Assembly (NCBI GenBank): GCA_964607765.1
Contig: CAZSNT010000082.1
Span: forward strand, 1 to 43,318
Origin: CAZSNT01 sp964607765
Lineage (GTDB): Bacteria; Verrucomicrobiota; Lentisphaeria; Oligosphaerales; JABHEG01
Direction of reading: 5' to 3'
DNA: 43,318 bases
Positions within the stretch are counted from its first letter, which is position 1, and the number at the start of each line of letters is the position of its first letter. Both the position numbers and the translations under genes were made by a program. This document shows positions 1-6,361 of the stretch, one piece after another. Under the pieces are notes generated by a model, which was given only the letters and a program-made list of their open reading frames with translations, searched no databases and was not told the origin of the DNA.

Positions 1-196
1 TAGAGGTAACATGCCATGTTTTATATAACAGATCAAATGTGACATGACACTAGGGCCTTGAGGAACCCGCGCACGACATGCGACTCACTGCTGCCGCCCG
101 CTGGCACCGCGAGGGCAGGATCTCCCAGGAGATGGCCGCGGAAGTGGCTATCATTCATCAGCGCCGAAAGTCCCTGGACCGGCACAGGGCCGGTGG

Positions 197-673
197 TCAG
201 TTGGCCCTCGACGCCTTCATCACGGCCGCCCAATGCCCCTTCCCTGGCGCCGTCAGCTTCACTACTCGACCGGCCTCGATCATCCGGGGTTCCCGCCATG
301 TGCAGCCGGAGATATCCAGCCATCGGAGTGCGAATGCCCCGCTCACGTCGGAGAGATCAAGGGACGCCAAGCCGCCGTTGGGGAAGTAGATGGCGTACTG
401 CTCCCCATCAATGCGGGTCAGGTAGGCCTCGTCCAGGTCGCGTTCCAGCAGCAATCGGCTCTTGCTGTCGGGAAGGCAGCGGAGCAGGTCGAGCTCGGTG
501 GCCAGCATCCGCATGCTGCGAATATGGGACTGAGCGACCGTGGACAGCCCCAGCCCATAGGGCGGCCGATGGAACCGGCTCGAGGCCGAGCCGCCGATCA
601 TGTTCCGCCAGAAACAGTCCAAGCAGTAGCCAATACCGCAGCCACTTTTGACGCCCCCTGGAACCGCCTCCAT
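197..673 (-). pseudogene. C-terminal remnant of a glycoside hydrolase with a collagen-binding-like domain
   Basis: This reading frame of about 158 codons matches only the C-terminal part of DUF4038/GH140-like glycosidases. The block FWRNMIGGSASSRFHRPP, followed by a helix beginning HIRSMRMLATELD, is the end of the TIM barrel in such enzymes. The tail, with YAIYFPNGGLASLDLSDVSG, RWLDISG and APGKGHWAAVMKA, is the terminal beta domain called the putative collagen-binding domain. The catalytic barrel is absent. Sequence upstream of FWRN does not continue the family, and the toxin gene of the adjacent AbiE operon ends about 70 bases away. I therefore read it as a 5'-truncated gene, probably broken by the rearrangement that placed the AbiE module here. 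The apparent start at 673 is unlikely to be a real initiation site. Positions 1-196 beyond its stop hold nothing I recognise. Confidence 0.6.
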
Positions 674-744
674 ACCACCACTTTGCTGAGGCTAAAACCG
701 GGGGCTTTTCGGCACGCCTGACGACAGTCGCAAGCCCGCCTGAA

Positions 745-1590
745 TCAGTCCTGGACAGCAGCCAGGAACTCCTGAACAGCAGCGAAGGCCTGGACCGCAG
801 CCCCTGTCTCGTTCGCAACGAAAGATGCGTAGGTGAATGGCCCGTCGTGGTCCGGGCTCTGGAAACGGATGGCGAGGGACTCAAGAGCGTGCTGGAAGGA
901 CTCGGCCTGCTTCTCATCGTCGGTCGCCGCCGCCGCCACCGACGACGGTCCATCGTCATAGTAGCGCAACAGATACACGAGATCGTAAGCGTCCTTCGGC
1001 TCACGCCGCTTCTCGAAGGCCAGGGCCTTGAGGACTGCGAACGGCACGGGACGACACACGTTCACAGTCTCCACGGTCTTCGCTCCGGCAAGCGTGCTGC
1101 CATGTATCGTGACCCGAAACGGGTCATTCAGTGCGAGGCCCAACCCCTCAACCTGGATAGCGCTGAGAGTGCGCTGAACCTTGCGGATCACTGACGTCGG
1201 ACCGTCGTACTCGGTCGTGAGGAAGTCGATGTTGATCAGGACGCCACTCACGGATTTCACGAACGAATGCCTCTGCTCACGTCCCTCCGGGTTCAGCCCC
1301 GGCTCGAAACCGAGTCGATCCGTCAGGGTGACCCGAATCGTCTCGTAGGTCTCAGCGTCGGCCACGGCCAGACTGATGCCGAGATCAACATCCATGGTCC
1401 CGCAGTGCACGGGAGCGGCTTCTGCTGTCTCGGACGCCTGAGGAATGAGATACCGGGGGACCATGCCCCCGACGAGCACGAGAAAGTCATGGAACTCACC
1501 GAGTCGTCCCCACACTTCCAGCAGGACTCTCTCGGCCAGTTCGGTCCGGACAACGTCGTAATCACCGATCTGCTGGGGCTTGTCGGTCAT
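745..1590 (-). CDS. AbiEii-like nucleotidyltransferase toxin of a type IV toxin-antitoxin system
   Basis: The 281-residue protein has the layout of AbiEii/MenA-type nucleotidyltransferase toxins. A VGG motif lies at residues 40-42, followed by TMDVDLG at 65-71, whose two aspartates (67 and 69) would bind metal. A third acidic position is in NIDFLT near 122, and a KALAFEKRREPKDAYDL block at about 188-203 corresponds to the conserved lysine and KD-xYDL of the family. Such toxins transfer nucleotides to RNA (tRNA in studied members) and act in the cytoplasm during phage infection. The gene overlaps the upstream antitoxin by four bases (ATGA), so translation is coupled and the two form an operon. 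It is the last gene of that operon. The family call is firm; the target is not known from sequence. Confidence 0.85.
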   Translation of the reverse strand: MTDKPQQIGDYDVVRTELAERVLLEVWGRLGEFHDFLVLVGGMVPRYLIPQASETAEAAPVHCGTMDVDLGISLAVADAETYETIRVTLTDRLGFEPGLNPEGREQRHSFVKSVSGVLINIDFLTTEYDGPTSVIRKVQRTLSAIQVEGLGLALNDPFRVTIHGSTLAGAKTVETVNVCRPVPFAVLKALAFEKRREPKDAYDLVYLLRYYDDGPSSVAAAATDDEKQAESFQHALESLAIRFQSPDHDGPFTYASFVANETGAAVQAFAAVQEFLAAVQD

Positions 1591-2633
1591 GTTCGAAGCT
1601 CGCTGAAATTCAGTCGCTGTTCTCGGAGAGCATCCGCCTGGTCCGTGGCCCTGCCTGGCATCTTGGACAAGTCGACGAAGAGCTGAGCATCCGACACCGC
1701 CTCGCCCTGGCCATCGTGGGGCTGGGTGAACTGGAAGACGCCCTCGTCGTGAGGCAGCAGCAGTACAGCATTCCCCTTCGTCGGCACCGAATGGATGGTC
1801 CGTTGGTCCTTCTCGTCAGGAATCCTCTCAACGTAAGCCATCAGCACGTCCGAAACGGCGTAAGGGGCTCGGATGAACGCCCCGCTCCACCCGGTGAAGG
1901 CGAACCGTACGCCGCAGCGTCTCAGTTCAGCTGCCAATTTCTCCAGTCCCTGCTCGTAGGAAGCCATGCTGAGGGCAAACTGGTGCCCACGGTGCCGGTC
2001 GAAACGGTACGCGGCAGCCCAGTCGTCCAGGAGTTGATCCGGTTCAACAACGGATACCCGGCCTCCAGACTTTCGACAGTAGCCTTCGGCCAGGAGCATT
2101 CGGACTCGAGTGCTGACATAGCCAGCGCTGACGCCGGTCGCCTCGGACAGCTCTGCTTGAGACCATGGTTTTGACACGTCCGCCAGGAATGCCCGGACCA
2201 GCCGGGAGCCCTTGGCAGTGAACGCAGTGCCGGAAGAACCGGTACGGGGTGGTGCCTTCTGCTCCACGTAGCGTTCCACGTACACACCCGGAAGGTCAAT
2301 GAAAGCGTTGCCGGAAAGGTCCACAACGCAGACGCCGTGTTCCCGGCAGCAGTCGAAGCTGCCTTGGCTCAGCCGGGGGACAACCAGCAGCCGATGGGGA
2401 TGAAACCGGTCCAGACGCTGTTGATTGGCAACAGCCTTGATCGATTGCGGGAAGACGGCTGACTTGAATTCCACTGCCAGCCGCTTCTCTCCTCCAGGCA
2501 GTGCCAGAACCATGTCGATCTCGGTGTCACTCACGATTTGAGGACCCGAGGTCCCGATACCGGCTTTCCCCAAGGCTTCCTGAGCCTTGGCGATGCCGAG
2601 TTCCATGTTCCTCTCGATGTTCATCGAACGCAC
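1587..2633 (-). CDS. AbiEi-family antitoxin and transcriptional regulator
   Basis: This 348-residue protein precedes and overlaps the AbiEii-like toxin, the usual order in AbiE operons. A winged helix-turn-helix spans about residues 140-193 (WSQAELSEATGVSAGYVST is its core). Upstream, EIDMVL and LAVEFKSA (residues 38-59) followed by CVVDLSGNAFIDLPG resemble the nuclease-fold N-terminal half seen in longer AbiEi proteins. AbiEi proteins neutralise the toxin without lasting contact and repress their own promoter by binding inverted repeats. A perfect 13-base inverted repeat sits directly upstream here. The first codon is GTG at 2633-2631 with an AGAGG ribosome-binding site just ahead; an ATG three codons in is an alternative. 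Family membership is clear, and repression by the repeat is inferred. Confidence 0.83.
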   Translation of the reverse strand: MRSMNIERNMELGIAKAQEALGKAGIGTSGPQIVSDTEIDMVLALPGGEKRLAVEFKSAVFPQSIKAVANQQRLDRFHPHRLLVVPRLSQGSFDCCREHGVCVVDLSGNAFIDLPGVYVERYVEQKAPPRTGSSGTAFTAKGSRLVRAFLADVSKPWSQAELSEATGVSAGYVSTRVRMLLAEGYCRKSGGRVSVVEPDQLLDDWAAAYRFDRHRGHQFALSMASYEQGLEKLAAELRRCGVRFAFTGWSGAFIRAPYAVSDVLMAYVERIPDEKDQRTIHSVPTKGNAVLLLPHDEGVFQFTQPHDGQGEAVSDAQLFVDLSKMPGRATDQADALREQRLNFSELRT

Positions 2634-2647
2634 CTGCCTCTGCTTTC

Positions 2648-2697
2648 TTTACTATGTGGGACGCTTTGCTTATTTGCAAACATGCCCACATAGTAAA
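2648..2697 (-). promoter_or_regulatory. Promoter and inverted-repeat operator of the AbiE operon
   Basis: Two perfect 13-base inverted arms, TTTACTATGTGGG at 2648-2660 and CCCACATAGTAAA at 2685-2697, are separated by 24 bases, 15 bases before the antitoxin start. On the minus strand a TTGCAA/17/CATAGT hexamer pair fits a weak sigma-70 promoter whose -10 lies inside the proximal arm, so a protein bound to the arms would block it. Studied AbiEi antitoxins autorepress through such repeats. From 2698 to the IS remnant at 2921 I see no gene. Confidence 0.65.
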
Positions 2698-2920
2698 CTG
2701 CTGGCAAGCAAGGGGGCTTAGGAGCATAAGAACACAGCGGTGGCCGAGAGTGTTCACACGGCGAAACAACATGGGAACAGGAAGGCTTGTCGTCCGCAGA
2801 AATCTCATCCGTGCTTGGAATCTGTGTCCTGAGTCACTTGGATCCCCTGCATCAACCCCTACATCTGCAGCCCTTCCCTGACACCGAACACACACGCAAT
2901 GTCAAGGGGGGAGCGACTGG

Positions 2921-3406
2921 ATGCTGATGTTCATCACGGCGCCGTTTACGCTCGTTGGTGCGCTGTCCAAAAGCCGTAGGAACTTGGCCGTCGAGAACCT
3001 GGCTCTGCGTCAGCAACTCGCGGCCCTCAAGCACAGCACCACGAGGGTCAGGCTGCGCAGGACAGATCGGATCTTCTGGGTCTGGCTCTCAGAGCTCTGC
3101 GCCAACTGGCGGTCGCTACTCGTGATTGTACAGCCCGGTACCGTGGTCAGATGGCATCAACTGGGCTTCAGACTCTACTGGGCCAGGAAGTCCAGACTGC
3201 GGAAAGTGGGGCGACCGAGGATTCAGCGCCGTCTTCGTCAACAGATCCGGCGCATGTGCCGTGAGAACCCTCTCTGGGGTGCGCCGCGAATCCTGTCCTC
3301 TTACGTCGACGTACAGCAACTCGCGCCTGCATCTGTCGCTGGACCGCAGCGCTCCCAATCCACGCGAGCAGTTGAAACCGGGCAGCGGCAAAGTCATCCC
3401 GTGTGA
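2921..3406 (+). pseudogene. Internally deleted IS transposase (rve/integrase-core family)
   Basis: The first 115 or so codons match the N-terminal region of IS3/IS481-like integrase-core transposases: VENLALRQQLAALK, RLRRTDRIFWVWLS, IVQPGTVVRWHQLGFRLYW and ending RRMCRENPLWGAPRI. The DDE catalytic core that should follow is missing. About 20 bases later, in the +1 frame, the C-terminal end of the same family appears (TYSNSRLHLSLDRSAPNPRE near 3309-3368). The gene has therefore lost some 200 codons of core and shifted frame at about 3293-3305. It cannot make an active transposase. Its end runs into the 3' end of the convergent AraC gene. I did not find clear terminal inverted repeats, so the element limits are unknown. 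Confidence 0.75.
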
Positions 3407-4296
3407 GGCGTCCGGCCGACGGGCCATTCTGCGTGCTGCCGACGGTAGGCGCTGGGCGAGAGTCCCGTCCGGCGTTTGAAGTAGGCGCTGAAGGCATAGA
3501 TCGTCGGGTACCCCACGGCGTCGGCTATCTCGCCGATGGACTGGTCCGTGCGTTCGAGCAGGCTGCGGGCCCGGTTGATCTTGCACTGCAGCCAGTAGGC
3601 GTGCGGCGACTGGCCCACGCGCTGCTTGAAGCGTTTGCGGAATGACTCGTATCCCACCGCTTCCGCCTCGGCAAACGATCGCAGCGCCAGGCGTGTGTCT
3701 CCCGCATGCGTCTGGGCAAACGCGACAAACCGGTCGACGGTGTCTCTCTCGGCCAGGCAGACGCCATCCCCGTCGCAAAGGAGGCGAACGGTTTCGGCGA
3801 GCAGAGCCAGGGCCTCCGCAGCGGCCTGTGCACAGGTCGTTTCCGTGCCGGCGCGGAAAAGCTCGTGTGTACGGATGAACCGGTCAGACATCGCCGCCTC
3901 GATGCCTGCAAGAGGCGGCCGTGGGTCAGCGGGAAGCAGCCTCAGCAGCGCCTCGGCCCCGGACCCCGTGAAACGCAGCCACACATGCTCCAGCGTTTGT
4001 CCGGGGAGCGGGTCGTAGCAGTACCACTCCCCCACCTGCGTCAGAATCACCGTTCCAGGCCCGTACGCCAAATCCCGCCCGCGGGCGTCCTGGTACCGCC
4101 CGCGGCCGCTCAGCACGCAGTCGAGACCGTGGGCCCTCGGCACGTGTCCGCCGAGGTCGCTGTGCCTGGGGCCGCTCCACGTCTCGTGACAGGCTTTGGT
4201 GACCTGGAGAAACGGGGCAAACGGCTTCGACGGCGGGAAAAGGACCATCGCTCCCGGCGTGACGTTCGATGCCCTGCCTGACGTGGTTTCAATCAT
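3394..4296 (-). CDS. AraC-family transcriptional regulator with cupin sensor domain
   Basis: The C-terminal third is a standard double helix-turn-helix of AraC/XylS regulators, with SYESFRKRFKQRVGQSPHAY, the IGEIADAVGYPTIYAFSAYF second recognition region and the FKRRTGLSPSAYRR signature. The N-terminal half has the cupin-like AraC_binding fold (DCVLSGRGRYQDARGR, YGPGTVILTQVGEWYCYDP) that senses a small ligand, often a sugar. The gene is divergent from the first sulfatase of the polysaccharide locus, so it probably controls that promoter region in response to an oligosaccharide. I choose ATG at 4296 because a TATATT -10 lies at 4329-4324 and the upstream in-frame GTG (4323) would fall in the promoter. 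The product is about 300 residues. The ligand is not predictable from sequence. Confidence 0.9.
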   Translation of the reverse strand: MIETTSGRASNVTPGAMVLFPPSKPFAPFLQVTKACHETWSGPRHSDLGGHVPRAHGLDCVLSGRGRYQDARGRDLAYGPGTVILTQVGEWYCYDPLPGQTLEHVWLRFTGSGAEALLRLLPADPRPPLAGIEAAMSDRFIRTHELFRAGTETTCAQAAAEALALLAETVRLLCDGDGVCLAERDTVDRFVAFAQTHAGDTRLALRSFAEAEAVGYESFRKRFKQRVGQSPHAYWLQCKINRARSLLERTDQSIGEIADAVGYPTIYAFSAYFKRRTGLSPSAYRRQHAEWPVGRTPHTG

Positions 4297-4438
4297 TGAC
4301 AGCACCCCACATGGATTTACCACAATATATAAATAAAATGCCAGTTTTCACATACCCGAGGAGTCTCTTCGGAGTTACGATCATGTAAATACGTCCCGCA
4401 CCTACCATCGAACACCGGTCAGCAACAGGCACGCATCA
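4297..4438. promoter_or_regulatory. Divergent promoter region between the AraC regulator and the sulfatase operon
   Basis: This AT-rich stretch separates the divergent regulator and sulfatase genes. On the minus strand, GTGAAA (4351-4346) and TATATT (4329-4324) with a 16-base spacer form a plausible promoter for the AraC gene. The plus-strand promoter for the sulfatase operon is not obvious, as expected for activator-dependent transcription. AraC half-sites are likely here but I cannot delimit them. Confidence 0.45.
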
Positions 4439-6196
4439 GTGAGTTCTCCGAACATCCTCTTCATTATGGTTGACCAGCACGTGCGCAGCGCCCTCGGGTG
4501 CGCCGGGCATCCTGTGGTCAGGACTCCGAACATCGACCGTCTCGCGGCGCGCGGCGCACTGTTCGAGCGCGCCTACTGTCCGAGCCCCGTATGCGGGCCG
4601 TCGCGGGCATCGATCTTCAGCGGGTTGTATCCGAGCGTATCAGGCCGGGTGACGAACCACGACACGTTCAAACGTGACGTCCAGTTACTGCCGCAACTCT
4701 TGCAGGACGCCGGTTACCACACGGCGCTCGTCGGGAAGCTGCACTTCATGCCGATTGAGGACAGTCACGGGTTCGCCGAGAGACACTTGCACGACGCCCC
4801 GTACGACCTCTACGAGCCGCAAGAGCCGGCCACGTCCGAGTACGTGGACTGGCTCGCCCGACGCACGGGGCAGTCGCCGGCGCGGATCGTCGAGCTGTTC
4901 AACGCCGACGAGTCCTGCCTTCAGACCGATCCCATACGCTTTATCCTCGGCTCCAACTGGCGCAGCGCAAAGGAGCACTCCAACACCTGGGTAACTGAGC
5001 GCGCCCTCGACGTCATACGCCGGCACGGACGCAGGAATGAAGAATGCAGAATGAAGAGTGAAGATTGTGGAGAAGGGACCCGCCAGACGCTTGCTGCCTC
5101 CTCCACGAAAGAAAAGCTGCAATCACGCCGGCACGAACGCAGGAATGAAGAATGCAGAATGAAGAGTGAAGATTGTGGAGAAGGGACCCGCCAGACGCTT
5201 GCTGCCTCCTCCACGAAAGAAAAGCTGCAATCACGCCGGCACGAACGCAGGAATGAAGAGTGTAGAATGAAGAGTGCAGATTGTGGAGAAGGGACCCGCC
5301 AGACGCCTACTGCTCCCCCCCCGGCAGAGAATCTCCATTCTGCATTCTGCAATCTGCAATCTGCAATCTGCAATCTGCATTCCCCCCTCTTCCTCTTCGC
5401 CTCCTACTTCGGCCCGCATCAGCCGATGCTTGCCCCGGAGCCGTGGGCATCGATGTACGACCCCGAACAGATTCCGCTGCCGCCCGAGTTCCACACGGCC
5501 CTCGACGACAAGCCGATTGCCCGGGCCAAGTGCGCCGGAAGTCCGGTGATTCGGGCCGGGCTCACCGAGGCAGACTACCGGCGTGTGCTCGCCGCCTATT
5601 ACGGACAAATTTCCATGATCGACGATGGTATCGGGAAGCTGCTGGATGAACTGGAACGCCAGGGCATGGCCGATGACACGATCGTGGTTTTCACGGCTGA
5701 CCATGGTGATCATGCCGCGCAGTTCGGGCTGTTCTTCAAATGCACCATGTACGAGAACAGCGCCGGCGTGCCCCTGATCATCACTGATCCGAGCGCCGAC
5801 GCGCAGCCGGGTGCGCGCTGCAGTAAGGCCGTCAACAACATGGACGTGTACGCGACGCTTCTGGAACGTGCCGGTGTGCCAGTCCCGGAGACCACGCATT
5901 CCCGGTCTCTCACCGGCCTCCTGGCCGACCCCGAAGACACAGCCTGGCCGGGCGTCACCTACAGCGAGATCGCGCGGCAGCAGATGGTGACTGACGGGCA
6001 CTGGAAGCTCATCCGCGCGACCGACGGCGACGGGCAGGCTCTCCACGAACTCTACGACGTGACAACGGATGTTCCGGACATCGTCAACACGTTCGGACAT
6101 GATGTAACCAAGACGGTGCGTGACGAACTCATGGACTTGCTGGATGCGGTGGTGTCTGATCCACAGGGGGCGTACGGGGACAATGCCTGCCGGTGA
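4439..6196 (+). CDS. Cytoplasmic formylglycine-dependent sulfatase with in-frame repeat insertion
   Basis: This is a type I (family S1) sulfatase. It has NILFIMVDQ metal-binding residues near the start, the maturation motif CGPSR at residues 52-56 where Cys becomes formylglycine, and TADHGD at 419-424 followed by GLFFKCTMYE, giving the second metal and sulfate-binding residues. There is no signal peptide, so it probably acts in the cytoplasm on imported sulfated oligosaccharides. The start is GTG at 4439. At 585 residues it is about 120 longer than expected. Residues 197-315 are a low-complexity insertion of 36-residue tandem repeats lying between ERALDVIRRH and LFLFASYFGPHQP, which are adjacent in normal relatives. 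Whether this protein still folds is uncertain. It leads the plus-strand array downstream of the divergent AraC gene. Confidence 0.88.
   Translation: MSSPNILFIMVDQHVRSALGCAGHPVVRTPNIDRLAARGALFERAYCPSPVCGPSRASIFSGLYPSVSGRVTNHDTFKRDVQLLPQLLQDAGYHTALVGKLHFMPIEDSHGFAERHLHDAPYDLYEPQEPATSEYVDWLARRTGQSPARIVELFNADESCLQTDPIRFILGSNWRSAKEHSNTWVTERALDVIRRHGRRNEECRMKSEDCGEGTRQTLAASSTKEKLQSRRHERRNEECRMKSEDCGEGTRQTLAASSTKEKLQSRRHERRNEECRMKSADCGEGTRQTPTAPPPAENLHSAFCNLQSAICNLHSPLFLFASYFGPHQPMLAPEPWASMYDPEQIPLPPEFHTALDDKPIARAKCAGSPVIRAGLTEADYRRVLAAYYGQISMIDDGIGKLLDELERQGMADDTIVVFTADHGDHAAQFGLFFKCTMYENSAGVPLIITDPSADAQPGARCSKAVNNMDVYATLLERAGVPVPETTHSRSLTGLLADPEDTAWPGVTYSEIARQQMVTDGHWKLIRATDGDGQALHELYDVTTDVPDIVNTFGHDVTKTVRDELMDLLDAVVSDPQGAYGDNACR
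5033..5388. repeat. Heptamer-based palindromic repeat with 108-base tandem duplication inside the sulfatase gene
   Basis: Two units of 108 bases (5021-5128 and 5129-5236) differ at one position; a third, diverged unit begins at 5237. Each unit opens with purine-rich heptamers of the form GAATGMA. The right end (about 5335-5385) carries the complementary heptamers, with several copies of ATCTGCA, so the ends could pair into a long hairpin. Because 108 is a multiple of three, gain or loss of units keeps the sulfatase frame open. The tandem unit includes host-derived bases (ACGCCGGCACG), so duplication followed insertion. Confidence 0.85.
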
Positions 6197-6223
6197 TCCC
6201 CAGACAAAGGACTGACTCGCGCG

Positions 6224-6361
6224 GTGGAATCGACCATCCCTGAAAGCGACTCAACGCTCTGCAGCGGGCTCACGGTGAGTCTGGCTTATGCGTACAACCA
6301 CTGCCGGATGGACGAATACGTGGAGTTCTTCGCCGCCCACCTGAGGGAGCCGATGACATGA
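6224..6361 (+). CDS. Possible small ORF coupled to the downstream lyase
   Basis: Between the sulfatase stop and the first lyase, a GTG-initiated frame of 45 codons reads to a TGA that overlaps the lyase ATG (ATGA). The peptide includes LAYAYNHCRMDEYVEFFAAH and resembles a protein C-terminus more than a free-standing gene. It is in the same frame as the sulfatase, whose TGA precedes it. It could be a small coupled leader ORF, the residue of a deleted gene, or chance. I do not recognise it. Confidence 0.25.
   Translation: MESTIPESDSTLCSGLTVSLAYAYNHCRMDEYVEFFAAHLREPMT

Noticed and set aside
33..389. Short open frames on both strands at the left edge
   Set aside because: They have no family similarity, overlap the glycosidase remnant on the opposite strand or out of frame, and lack ribosome-binding sites.
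5021..5388. CRISPR-like array
   Set aside because: The repeats are directly adjacent 108-base units and heptamers with no unique spacers, and no cas genes are present.
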